Positions 42,401-48,081 of a DNA stretch of 64,000 bases are shown in pieces. The DNA is taken from positions 32,275,934-32,339,933 of the forward strand of contig NC_045138.2 in assembly GCF_008831285.2 (NCBI RefSeq), given 5' to 3'. The notes beneath the pieces were generated by a model, which was given only the letters and a program-made list of their open reading frames with translations, made no database searches and had not been told where the DNA came from. The first letter of the stretch is position 1; every line of letters begins with the position of its first letter. Source of the stretch: Nymphaea colorata. Its lineage: Eukaryota > Streptophyta > Magnoliopsida > Nymphaeales > Nymphaeaceae. The position numbers were made by a program, and so were the translations under genes.

Positions 42401-42440
42401 ATTGAAGGCCATCTATCCACCTTTTATGTACACTGGACAT
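2559..42440 (-). CDS. GI: GIGANTEA, circadian clock/flowering-time protein (14 coding exons)
   Basis: Coding exons, in order: 42354-42440, 39918-39989, 39737-39791, 39463-39605, 39040-39308, 36352-36410, 23603-23843, 23375-23525, 14622-14831, 12933-14468, 3635-3703, 3281-3499, 2943-3035, 2559-2858. All junctions are GT-AG and the phases agree, giving 1167 residues, the usual GI length. Diagnostic blocks seen: [16 protein letters not shown] (residues 7-22), [19 protein letters not shown] (exon 5), [20 protein letters not shown] (exon 7), [19 protein letters not shown] (exon 10), [11 protein letters not shown] and AKELGC near the C-terminus. GI is a plant-specific nuclear and cytosolic protein with no known catalytic fold. 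In Arabidopsis it partners the F-box photoreceptors FKF1 and ZTL, stabilises ZTL with HSP90 and controls CONSTANS. Start: the ATG lies 9 nt inside an exon preceded by a TTTTAG acceptor. No stop or frameshift was seen. The least certain boundary is the exon 10 acceptor (14468, or 14456). Confidence 0.95.
3704..4370 (-). other. GI intron 10, part between exon 11 and transposon I
   Basis: This intron stretch shows no coding potential. Around 4150-4275 there is a block rich in short direct motifs (GGGTCAG, CCAGAACCCAG, GACCGGGCC), resembling decayed repeat DNA, but no terminal repeats were found. Confidence 0.4.
4371..4619 (+). repeat. 5' LTR of element I
   Basis: It runs from TGTTGAG to CAACA with TG/CA ends and abuts a tRNA-iMet primer-binding site. 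No partner LTR was found in the window. Confidence 0.7.
5128..5365 (+). repeat. 5' LTR of element A
   Basis: It has TG/CA ends and is 238 bp long, preceded by target duplication GTTGC and followed by a tRNA-iMet primer-binding site. Confidence 0.92.
5580..6267. mobile_element. hAT-like MITE copy 1 (CAATGTT termini) in element A
   Basis: The element starts CAATGTTTGATAAGCG and its other end, reverse-complemented, starts CAATGTTATAAAAGGCG. Both sides carry the 8-bp duplication CCGTGAAG (5572-5579 and 6268-6275). Near both ends are many copies of CGATACG/CGTATCG, a pattern typical of transposase-binding subterminal repeats. No transposase is encoded. A related copy with its own 8-bp duplication lies at 36949-37500. 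An 8-bp duplication fits the hAT superfamily; the superfamily call is inference. Confidence 0.85.
6943..7915 (+). pseudogene. gag pseudogene of element A
   Basis: The frame begins [12 protein letters not shown] and then meets a stop. Recognisable parts are [46 protein letters not shown] (copia gag) and a zinc knuckle [14 protein letters not shown] near 7700-7740. Stops at about 6978, 7264 and 7450 break it. The homologous gag of element F (28408-29347) is close in sequence. Gag would form the nucleocapsid-like particle that packages element RNA. Confidence 0.85.
7960..10986 (+). pseudogene. pol pseudogene of element A
   Basis: Domains in order are: protease with intact IDSGATHHM (about 7978); integrase HHCC zinc-binding part ([19 protein letters not shown]) and catalytic core start ([14 protein letters not shown]), cut by a MITE at 8793-9182; reverse transcriptase ([34 protein letters not shown]); and RNase H ([30 protein letters not shown]). 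The catalytic YVDD region is replaced by a stop-containing VNVDD-like sequence near 10175. The later integrase part is missing, and multiple stops and frameshifts separate the pieces. Confidence 0.88.
8793..9182. mobile_element. 390-bp MITE in the integrase of element A (CTATGTCAC termini)
   Basis: Its ends are CTATGTCACATGG and, on the opposite strand, CTATGTCACACGG, a 13-bp inverted repeat with one mismatch. The 8-bp duplication GTCTGTTG flanks it (8785-8792 and 9183-9190). Subterminal GGTACGGGTA motifs recur inside. Element F shows the uninterrupted integrase sequence at this point. A related end fragment is at about 33413-33488. Confidence 0.85.
11136..11375 (+). repeat. 3' LTR of element A
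   Basis: It is 240 bp long and matches 5128-5365 with about a dozen substitutions and a 2-bp GA-run difference. A polypurine tract lies directly before it and GTTGC follows. Confidence 0.92.
12236..12932 (-). other. GI intron 10, part beside exon 10
   Basis: No gene or transposon domain was recognised. A plus-strand frame at 12231-12542 has no identifiable motif. The GI donor GTAGCTCC lies at the high-coordinate end. Confidence 0.4.
15291..15503 (-). repeat. 3' LTR of element D
   Basis: On the minus strand it runs from TGTTAGGCACC to GGCTAACA, 213 bp, followed by the target duplication. It matches the start of the partner LTR at 21912 over about 60 bp with roughly a dozen differences. Confidence 0.72.
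15550..15742 (+). repeat. 5' LTR of element B
   Basis: It starts TGTTGAATTAGAAGAG and ends GGCTGTAACA, 193 bp, with TAGCT duplicated outside and a tRNA-iMet primer-binding site directly downstream. Confidence 0.95.
16412..16454. repeat. (AT)n microsatellite in the leader of element B
   Basis: An uninterrupted run of about 21 AT units lies between the LTR and gag of element B. Confidence 0.95.
16536..17195 (+). pseudogene. gag of element B (long frame, premature stop)
   Basis: A 219-codon frame carries copia gag features: [20 protein letters not shown] near the N-terminus, [19 protein letters not shown], and [20 protein letters not shown]. It stops (TGA) at 17193-17195, just before a zinc knuckle in the same region ([14 protein letters not shown], about 17260-17300). 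An intact element would continue through the knuckle into protease. The premature stop therefore removes RNA-binding and all pol functions. Confidence 0.85.
17286..20713 (+). pseudogene. pol pseudogene of element B
   Basis: Protease near 17580 reads WIIGSGAS where the family has DSGAS, so the catalytic aspartate is replaced by glycine. Integrase follows with a zinc-binding part ([21 protein letters not shown]) and core ([32 protein letters not shown]). Reverse transcriptase has [20 protein letters not shown] and an intact YVDD at about 19780. RNase H ([31 protein letters not shown]) ends at 20713. Stops occur at about 17731, 18402, 19047 and 19501, plus some after 19560, so no single polyprotein is made. 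Confidence 0.9.
20721..20913 (+). repeat. 3' LTR of element B
   Basis: It is 193 bp and nearly identical to 15550-15742. A polypurine tract lies upstream and TAGCT follows. Confidence 0.95.
20920..21769 (-). pseudogene. Captured extended-PHD finger gene fragment inside element D
   Basis: The frame beginning at 21769 ([12 protein letters not shown]) runs to 21326 and a second frame continues it from about 21340 to 20930, implying a 1-nt shift near 21330-21350. The second frame carries a zinc-finger cysteine/histidine cluster, [19 protein letters not shown] followed by [16 protein letters not shown], then a Lys/Glu-rich stretch. This is the extended PHD (C2HC-PHD) signature of plant PHD finger family proteins related to JADE/BRPF, normally chromatin readers. 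It is intronless here and cut off at its 3' side, where pol-like tail sequence follows. That fits retrotransposon capture of a spliced transcript. It is not expected to be functional. Confidence 0.75.
21800..21912 (-). repeat. Partial 5' LTR of element D
   Basis: On the minus strand it starts TGTTAGGAACCGGGTATAAA and continues GATCCTCACGGGGCTGATCC, paralleling 15503-15440. Similarity fades after about 60-110 bp and no primer-binding site was found after it. The inner boundary is approximate. Confidence 0.6.
21918..23374 (-). other. GI intron 8, part between element D and exon 8
   Basis: No gene was found. Two diverged copies of a roughly 120-bp unit lie at about 22580-22695 and 22730-22820. 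Each contains an ACAGAAAAATTCA motif and ends with a TACATGG-like word read on the minus strand (first copy TACATGGTATGAGAGCC), resembling an LTR end plus primer-binding site. This suggests decayed LTR DNA. Confidence 0.4.
23877..24343 (-). repeat. 3' LTR of copia element C, abutting GI exon 7 acceptor
   Basis: On the minus strand it starts TGTTAGAATGTATGTATTC at 24343 and ends CCTGATTTACA at 23877, 467 bp. A polypurine tract (TTTGAAGGGGGG) precedes it. It is related to the plus-strand LTR at 30314-30813. Its end lies 33 nt upstream of the exon 7 splice acceptor, so all but the last 33 nt of intron 6 at this side is transposon sequence. Confidence 0.88.
24344..26704 (-). pseudogene. Copia element C: integrase end, reverse transcriptase and RNase H
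   Basis: On the minus strand from 26704 down: integrase core ([24 protein letters not shown]), linker, reverse transcriptase ([20 protein letters not shown], intact YVDDMVIS near 25270, [11 protein letters not shown]) and RNase H to the LTR (end near 24350, DFFTKAF-like). Several stops and frameshifts break the frame. The front of integrase and protease are missing at the junction with element F at about 26704. The 3' LTR at 23877-24343 follows directly. Confidence 0.85.
26740..28330 (-). pseudogene. Protease and integrase of element F
   Basis: From high to low coordinates: protease DSGATHHM; integrase zinc-binding region ([27 protein letters not shown]); core ([50 protein letters not shown]) and C-terminal part ([33 protein letters not shown]). 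A 300-codon frame (27490-26588) runs across the junction into element C and is therefore chimeric. Confidence 0.85.
28408..29347 (-). pseudogene. gag pseudogene of element F
   Basis: The frame starts [17 protein letters not shown], matching the start of A gag, and continues through [34 protein letters not shown] and [17 protein letters not shown]-like sequence. Small frameshifts split it near 29150, 28820 and 28600. Confidence 0.85.
30017..30246 (-). repeat. 5' LTR of element F
   Basis: It has TG/CA ends on the minus strand, is 230 bp, and is followed by a tRNA-iMet primer-binding site at 30001-30016. Confidence 0.82.
30247..30308 (-). pseudogene. gag zinc-knuckle remnant of element C
   Basis: The minus strand reads [17 protein letters not shown], the basic run plus first half of a CCHC knuckle, immediately before the LTR of F. 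It marks where F inserted into the gag of C. Confidence 0.6.
30314..30813 (+). repeat. 5' LTR of element E
   Basis: It has TG/CA ends and a primer-binding site directly downstream. It shares GAAGCATTTGT and TATAAATAG-type blocks with the reverse complement of 23877-24343. Confidence 0.8.
30314..31788 (+). mobile_element. Copia element E: 5' LTR and broken gag
   Basis: A 500-bp LTR (30314-30813, TGTTAGAATGTATG to TCTGATTTACA) is followed by the primer-binding site TGGTATCAAAGCC. A gag-like frame starts [20 protein letters not shown] at about 31149 and shows [14 protein letters not shown] before stops. It belongs to the same LTR family as C but has opposite orientation. At about 31788 the plus-strand gag stops and minus-strand pol of the same family begins, so the element is rearranged. 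An (AT)n run lies inside the LTR at about 30393-30431. Confidence 0.75.
31789..32715 (-). pseudogene. Inverted integrase fragment of the C/E copia family
   Basis: On the minus strand it carries [72 protein letters not shown] and [19 protein letters not shown]. It closely parallels 25900-26700 of element C. There is no reverse transcriptase on its low-coordinate side, where plus-strand gag sequence is joined instead. Confidence 0.8.
32801..33015. repeat. 72-bp minisatellite, about three copies
   Basis: The word GCCGGTCTGC recurs at 32811, 32883 and (as GCCGGTCTGCT) 32955, a strict 72-bp period. Because 72 is divisible by 3, the plus-strand frame (32724-33080) repeats a 24-residue unit with [20 protein letters not shown]. 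No known protein is recognised, so I treat it as tandem-repeat DNA rather than a gene. Confidence 0.85.
33353..33413. repeat. (AT)n(GT)n microsatellite
   Basis: An AT run (about 33353-33371) passes into about 21 GT units (33372-33413). The reverse-strand frame reading poly(His-Thr) is an artefact of this run. Confidence 0.95.
33414..33488. mobile_element. End fragment of a CTATGTCAC-type MITE
   Basis: The reverse complement starts CTATGTCACATGGGTAC and continues with GGTACGGGTACGG motifs, like the left end of the MITE at 8793. Its other end was not found; it abuts an LTR fragment at 33489. Confidence 0.5.
33489..33705 (-). repeat. LTR fragment of the C/E copia family
   Basis: The sequence TAGTCGTTGGACTAGTTCCAA and the following AGAAAAGGGTAAAAATG, CATAAGTACCTA blocks match 24060-24260. 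Neither LTR terminus is present, so it is a broken copy. Confidence 0.75.
33740..34330 (+). pseudogene. Copia element G: RNase H fragment with adjacent LTR start
   Basis: Frames show [20 protein letters not shown] and then [34 protein letters not shown] and [16 protein letters not shown]. These are the end of a copia RNase H and pol tail, shifted between frames. A purine tract (AAATTGAGGGGGA) ends at 34330 and an LTR-like TGATAAGATGAACAG follows from 34332 to about 34600. Everything upstream of RNase H is missing. Confidence 0.75.
34755..35700 (+). mobile_element. Copia element H: RNase H tail, LTR, then primer-binding site and leader
   Basis: The frame near 34785-35010 has [20 protein letters not shown]-like and [12 protein letters not shown] words of a copia RNase H tail. 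An LTR follows at 35025-35463 (TGTTAATATTAAGACG to ACTGCTTTACA, 439 bp). Directly after it is TGGTATCGGAGGTCTGA, a primer-binding site, and leader-like sequence. One LTR thus joins the 3' end of one copy to the 5' leader of another. Confidence 0.65.
35191..35424. repeat. 118-bp tandem duplication inside the LTR of element H
   Basis: TCTGTATGATCTTTCAGATG at 35191 is repeated as TCTGTATAATCTTTCAGATG at 35309, and the following 100 bp match almost perfectly through GCATCCTCCTCCTCTTGA. Confidence 0.9.
36949..37500. mobile_element. hAT-like MITE copy 2 (CAATGTT termini) in GI intron 5
   Basis: It starts CAATGTTATCCATATCAG; its other end reads CAATGTTGTAAAAGGTGTAG on the opposite strand. The 8-bp duplication CCTGAAAT flanks it (36941-36948 and 37501-37508). 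Interior blocks (GACTCCAAGA, CATTTTCATAAAAAATAAC, TCTAAGTCCTAAG) match copy 1 at 5580-6267. Most of the left GATACG array seen in copy 1 is absent. Confidence 0.87.
37509..39039 (-). other. GI intron 5, part beside exon 5
   Basis: No gene recognised. Frames at 38273-38461 and 38436-38630 lack known motifs and overlap CA/TA repeats near 38590-38620. Confidence 0.4.
41230..41990. repeat. Two-copy 367-bp tandem repeat in GI intron 1
   Basis: AGTGAACCTTC at about 41272 recurs at about 41639. The following blocks recur in the same order: CTGTTT.ACAAAGATA, TCATATCTAGTCTGTCTTTA, TATAGAATGTTTT, CTTGTAATCTGGTATTCTAG, TTTGCTAATT.CCATG. The copies differ at roughly 10-15% of sites by eye. Confidence 0.8.
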
Positions 42441-43311
42441 TGCACCCTCCTAAAACCAAAATCGTCTCAAAGAGAAAATCAAACAATGAAGCAACACTGA
42501 ACCGTGGCTTTGTGTTCTAGATCACCCATTGTCACAATAAATGACTCCAAATTTCAACATTTTCAATCAGGCTCTCTCACATCTTCAAGAGAACAACTCA
42601 TAAAGCAAATAACTCTCTATGGCATTCCTCCACTACTTATCACTTAATAATATTTAAGCTTCGAACACCTTTTCTGCTTCACTATAGCAACCTTCAAGTC
42701 AAATTTTGGTCTTCAAGGCTTCCCAAATTTGCCTTTGACTGACTTCAGAACTATCACGATCACAAAAGAAGATACAGTGAGGAAAAAAAATAGAACGGAA
42801 CGACTCAGCGTCAGCAGATATATTACAAAGAAATATCTAAATGTTATGCTCAAGACCTGCAAGGCATCCTCCATTTGACATTAAAACCCATCTATATGAT
42901 CACAAGAAAACAAAAAGCCATCTTCGAGTCAACAACACTTAAGGGCTTATAATTTCCGAAAGTTGGCAAGAGAAAGGATCGTATTTAGATGAAAGTAACA
43001 AACAGAACTAATTTCTGGAAAAGGAAACCAAGTAAATCTAGGAGAACCACGAAAAGATAAGAAAATAGTGTTTGCAAAGAAACGCGGTCCTCTTTCTTCC
43101 GTGTAAACTTCAAGATTTTGATGTTTTGGATTTAAGTAAAATCGTGAAAAGGTGAATCACAACTCACCTTCAAAACTGCAACCTCATTTCAAGTCGCCCA
43201 CTTTTACATTGTCTTCTTCAAGCAGAAAAAGGAGATAAAGAAACCGACGGAAAATATACAATGAAGAGTAATAAAGGGATGAAATAAGCTAAGGGAAATT
43301 TATAAAACACT

Positions 43312-43312
<1 letters not shown>

Positions 43313-43342
<30 letters not shown>
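43313..43342. repeat. (GA)n microsatellite in the GI leader
   Basis: About 15 AG units lie in the inferred 5' UTR intron of GI. Confidence 0.95.
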
Positions 43343-43344
<2 letters not shown>

Positions 43345-43556
43345 GGTCCTTAATCAACTGAGGGACTGGCAGATATTTCTGAACAACAATGACGAAAGGC
43401 ATCTAAATCTCATTTTCTATCTCTTTAACAGTAACCAATAAACACGAACACATAACTCGTGATTCTCCACACTAGCACCAATTACATCAAACAAAAAAGA
43501 AACAGAATTCAATCAGAAAAAAATCGCAAAGAAAGAAGAGAAAAATTCACTCCTAC

Positions 43557-43680
43557 CTCTGAAAAGGCTCGCTTCTTGCTCTCCTCCTTCCTTTCTCCCT
43601 CCGGAACAAATCGCACTAGGGTTTCAACTTTCAGAGCTTCCTCTCTTTCCCCATCGCTCGCTCACGGATATAGGTAACGT
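43557..43680 (-). other. GI: Probable non-coding first exon of GIGANTEA
   Basis: On the minus strand a GA-rich stretch typical of plant 5' UTRs ends at a good donor, CAGAG|GTAGGAGTG, at 43557. The coding exon begins at 42449 after TTTTGGTTTTAG, 9 nt before the ATG. A 5' UTR intron of about 1.1 kb is inferred; an extra small exon near 43175 is possible. The start of transcription is not determined. Confidence 0.45.
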
Positions 43681-44170
43681 TACCAAATAAGAAAAAGCCA
43701 TGAAGAGAAATGAGAAGGTTTTGTCAGCGTCCTAGACTCCCATTCCGTAGCTCATTCTCGTTATCGCCGGCATTTATTTACCGAGCTTTGCACTTTTCCC
43801 CTTACAGATACACATACACACACACGCCACTCTCTCTCTGTTTCTTTTGCTGTAACTCGCGCTCTTTTCATCGCCCCTGTTTTGATTCGGTAGGGATGGA
43901 AATCATTCGGGAGCGTGGCATTCACCCAAGCTGGCGATCTCTGCGGCTGACGTGGCGTAGATATTTCGGGGTGCCATGAGGGGGGCCACCCGCCCCCCAT
44001 CATCATGCATCCCATGGCGGAATGTGCCCCATGATGCCATGCAGGAGGTGCATGCACTTGCTTGGACGCCCGCGTGGCTTCGGATAAGGGCCGTTTCCGC
44101 GCCCCCCCCCCCCCGACTCTGTCCACCCACCGTTTGCAAATCCCGGCGCTCGCGACGCAATTGGACATAA
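43681..44170 (-). promoter_or_regulatory. GI: Probable GIGANTEA promoter with evening-element-like sites
   Basis: This is the region directly upstream of the putative first exon. A TAAATAAA word on the minus strand at 43773-43780 could serve as TATA box. The nonamer GAAATATCT, one base from the evening element AAAATATCT bound by CCA1/LHY, occurs in gene orientation at 43959-43967; two further copies lie in the transcribed leader (43371-43379 and, on the plus strand, 42830-42838). TGACGTGGC near 43949 resembles an ABRE/G-box core. The 43980-44160 part is unusually GC-rich with a 13-C run at 44102. Function is inference. Confidence 0.4.
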
Positions 44171-44512
44171 ATAGTTATCCGACTCCGGCGAATGCTTGTT
44201 TCCGTTGGATCTAAAATTTTGTGACGTCTTTTTGTTTATTTATGCAAAATTTTGCCACAAAGGATGTTAACTAAAATAATCAAGCACTTAAAAGACAATT
44301 TTTCACACGAGACTGAATTTCTTCATACAAAGCGTTATAATTCGTCTTCCTTAATAAAGCAATATATCAGCATGGTAAACAGCTCACCCCACTCCCGCAT
44401 GCTCGGAATCTTAGACTGGGCATTGGCCCAACACTTGCAACAACGATCTTATAATCCCCCTTGTGATCATTTAGATCACCATTTTGATATTGCTAAGTAA
44501 TACCACTTTTTT

Positions 44513-44597
44513 CATGAAATTTGTCAAATAAGGGTTCAGCGAACCGGATTTATGCATGAAATTTGTCAAATAAGGGTTCAGCGAACCGGATTTATGT
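44513..44597. repeat. 42-bp tandem duplication
   Basis: CATGAAATTTGTCAAATAAG at 44513 repeats exactly at 44555, including GGGTTCAGCGAACCGGATTT. Confidence 0.93.
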
Positions 44598-44886
44598 AAA
44601 CATGAAGGAACAGCACAACCAACAAAATTAAGGGGTTTTGCTTTCATTTGGAAACATGTTTTCTTAGGAAAGGAAGGGATTTCGGTATCCCCTTAGCTAA
44701 AGGAATCTTATTCAGAAGGAGAACGGTTTGTTTCACTTGTAACGATGCTGTGCGTTTGACATGTTCCGTGTCTACTCATGCAAGGAACTGTGTTAGTCCA
44801 TTTTCACAAACGTGATCACTTAGACTAAGTTACGTATATTAGTTCTGTATCTTGCATATTAATTTTAAAGTTTTGAATATTATTTT

Positions 44887-45051
44887 TGTAATGACCCGAC
44901 GTCCTCTGAGCTCAGACTCTCAATCCGACAGATCCCAATCCCCATTTTCTTAACAGTTTTTGTTTCAGCTCAAAAAAATGGATACGAACTATAACAACTA
45001 ACAATTTTAATAACCTATTTTATAAGCTGAACAAAACTTTTGGGTATTACA
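44887..45051. mobile_element. Possible short solo LTR or terminal-repeat element
   Basis: The stretch starts TGTAATGACCCGACG and ends GGGTATTACA, giving inverted TGTAAT/ATTACA ends as in many plant gypsy LTRs. Flanking pentamers ATTTT and ATTTA agree at four of five positions. It is only 165 bp, so the call is tentative. Confidence 0.3.
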
Positions 45052-45961
45052 ATTTACCCCCTTAATATACACGCGTTTGCGCGTTTAAGACCCTAGGTCC
45101 AAGTGTTGAACTGTATTTTGATACTACTATAATGACTTGACCCCACTCTTGAGCTCGGGCCTCTGGTATGAAAAATTTCAATTTCGATGGACAATTAACC
45201 ACTTTAACAACCCTTTTTATAAACCCTTAAAAATCATTTCACAAGCTTTAATATGAAACTAAATTTTTGGAGTGTTACAATTTTTACATATAAATTCTCC
45301 AAAATATATTTTTCACCTTCTTTGCATTTTCCTCATTTTTATAGTAATTATGTATTTTTAATGAAATTATGCACACACATATATTTGAGTGTATTTATAA
45401 CTTGTTGTATCTTTATATCCACAATTTTTAAAATTGTTGTGTGCCCCCATACCTATATCCACACTTGTACCACTATTAAGTGTGACTTGAGCATTCAAAA
45501 ATAAAATCCTCGAAGACTATGCTAATTAATGTTACGAACTTGGTTTAGGCAACAACGGAACAAGTCATGGCAAAACATTTTTAGGCTATATATGCTAAAG
45601 TTGAAGTGGCAGATTAAATGCTCGAAGCCTATGAATGCTTTGATGGTAGAACCCTCTCAAACCACCAAACCAAAAGAATGAGTGTTCAGTTCACCAATTT
45701 ATTGAAAGAATTGCTAGATTTTAGCGTGAAGCATGTGTTATGACTCGTGCACCACGTACATAATGAAGAGGTCGACAGGCATGGCATATATCTTAACAAT
45801 TTTTTACCAATACAAGGAGATTCTTGTTATCATCTCAAAAGTGTCCAATGGCCTACATGAAAGTGAACTCCAGAGAAAGCATTTTATAATGAGACGGGGG
45901 AAAGGACTGCAACCGATATGTACTAAAAAAAAATGGGAGTTAGAGTATTTTGGGGATTTTT

Positions 45962-45998
<37 letters not shown>

Positions 45999-46840
45999 GA
46001 CTTTTAACTTTTTCACTATCTATTTTCATCCATGTAGAGGAAATCTCCTTTTTATTAATCAAGGGGATTCTAGTTATTATATACTTTGGTGCACAATTTT
46101 TTGAGCACGGAGTATTGCATGTAACTAGCTTCACGACGAAGGCGCTTATTTTTTCCTTGTATATGACCAAGCTGCCTAATTAAACAAGCCTACAAGAAAC
46201 TGTCTGGCCTAATTTTGGCAAGTCCAGATAAGTTGATGTAGTGTTTCAGTGTGGTGCTCATTCTTTGAAGCCTTAATTCACTGTTGAAACTTGAGGGAAC
46301 TTATGTCTAGCATATGAGGTAGTTCCATTATGTCTAGTTACATGAGGATGCTGCCTCATGGATCAATTAAAAATTTGTTAACCATATATTGAATAGTCCA
46401 TGAAAAAAAAAAAGTTCTGTGATGTCAACATACAATCATCAATGGCTAATCTCTTTCTTCATGTATAGCAAAACTTGAACTCTTACAGCTCATTGACAAT
46501 TGATAATTGAACACCACAAAACATCAACACCGAGAAACAATAATCATGAAACGAGTAATGATTTGAAAGCATTCATTGAATGTGCGCTTCATGAAGGCAT
46601 GCCATGGAAGTTAGTTGATGTCAAATATCCCACAAAAAATGAAGGAAATACTTTAGGATATTTGCCCTGCATAAACAGAGACCAAGGAGTACCAATGCAG
46701 TTTGAACCCTTGGGGGCCGTTTGATGGCCTGAAAATCACATCTGTAGGTATTTTAGAGCAACTAAACCAAAGGGAAGGATTTGATATGAGTGTTTTAATA
46801 ACTTATAAACTGCTAGGAGGTGGATTGAGATTCATCAAAC
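45052..46840. other. Intergenic DNA, no gene recognised
   Basis: AT-rich sequence with an (AT)n run at about 45966-45996. Short frames (at most 83 codons) show no known motifs. Around 45090-45290 there is sequence resembling the 44887 element interior (GACTTGACCCC, GAGTGTTACAATTTT). Confidence 0.4.
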
Positions 46841-47200
46841 TAGTAGCTCAAGTCTGGTGTGAAAGTGGGTTGAGTTGTTACAGTGGTATCAAAGCGCGAT
46901 TCAACACTCAACTTGGAGCCCCACACAAGTAGACATGTGTGCGTTAAGAGAGGTTGATTGTTACATCCAAAAAGTTTAGTCTTGTATATAAGATTGTGAG
47001 GAATTTTAAGAACTTATAAAGAGGTTTGTTAAAGTGGTTAGTTGTTTCCTAACATTTTTCGAATTAGAACTAAAACTACTAAGAGGTGGGTTGGTATCCG
47101 TCGGACCAAAGGCCTGAGCACTAGAGTAGGTCGGGTGAATACATTTCATATTACCACCTATAAGAGAGGGGAAGCTTCCACCAAACTCTTTGTTTCTCAA
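46841..47200. mobile_element. Possible LTR remnant with primer-binding site
   Basis: GTTACAGTGGTATCAAAGCGC near 46877 looks like an LTR end plus a tRNA-Met-type primer-binding site. Nearby short frames have no recognisable retroelement domain, so this is weak. Confidence 0.3.
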
Positions 47201-47504
47201 GAATACAGGGTCTACTTTTGGTGCCTTTGGGATGTCGCTGTCGCTAAACTTCAACTTGCATGCTAGTGGTCCCTTTTTACACACAAAAGGTTGTTGTTAT
47301 GCTCTAAGGATTCAAAAAGAGAACTCATCACCTACTGGCCCTGGCCCCCACCATCACGGTTGCACCAACTCCCTCAAAAACAAGCATTAGAACAACTGAC
47401 CATCACTAGAACATGCATTAGAGACCATATCCATTAAAGAGCTCACCAACACATATCCGGGTCTCCCCCTCTTCAAAGGAATGTGCAGAGTTAACCTGTG
47501 GACC

Positions 47505-48060
47505 ACTTCTTAAGAAAGTGGAGAACAAATTAAGTGGCTAGAAAAAGAGCTTATTATACTATTCAAAAAGAATTTGCTTGCCTAAAAAGTGTGCTCCTCC
47601 ATATTATCAACTACTATACTAGAGCGTGTAGACTTCCACCAAGCATTGACCAAAGGTTGGATCAAGTTCTAGATAATTTCATATGGGTTGACACTGAAGA
47701 TCATAGGCACCTCCACCAATTGGTTTGGAAAGGTTTATGCAATCCAATTGCTGAAGGAGGCATTGACAAGCGGTCAGGGGCGGAGGGATGGGGGCCCGGC
47801 AGCATCCTTGGCCTCTCAGATTTTAAAAAATTTAAAAATTTATATGCAAATCTAAAAAAAATAGTTTTTTATATATAAAAGATTTGAAAATTTTTATTTC
47901 AGCTCCTGTTAAAATTTTGAAACTATAGTTTAGCCCATACAACAAAAAATTCCTGGCTCCGCCCATAAATGCATTGACTATGATATCTACCTTCTCAACA
48001 AGGCTATGATGATTCATTGGAAATTCAAAGCCTATTGTGGGGGACTCTGCTGTCTGATTT
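47505..48060 (+). pseudogene. LINE (non-LTR retrotransposon) reverse-transcriptase C-terminal fragment
   Basis: The frame reads KKVENKLSG, then RLPPSIDQRLDQVLDNFIW, QLVWKGLCNPIAEGGI, and after a 203-bp insertion IDYDIYLLNKAMMIHWKFK. These are the conserved words downstream of the reverse transcriptase in plant L1-type LINEs. A stop lies in the first part, and both flanks lack the rest of the element. It ends near a poly(A)-like run at about 48067-48081. Confidence 0.7.
47768..47970. mobile_element. 203-bp MITE-like insertion in the LINE fragment
   Basis: The 8-bp word GCATTGAC occurs at 47760-47767 and again at 47971-47978, and the LINE frame resumes after it. Near the ends are complementary CAGGGGCGGAG and CTGGCTCCGCCC words. 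The AT-rich interior has inverted words such as TTTAAAAATTT. Related AT-rich copies (ATGCAAATTTTAAAAAATTTCA-like blocks) lie near 49455-49580 and 51395-51510. Confidence 0.65.
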
Positions 48061-48081
48061 GGTACTGAAAAAAAAAAAAAA

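Noticed and set aside
43761-44168. 135-codon minus-strand frame upstream of GIGANTEA
   Set aside because: It lies in the GC-rich putative promoter, shares the space with other frames and has no known motif.
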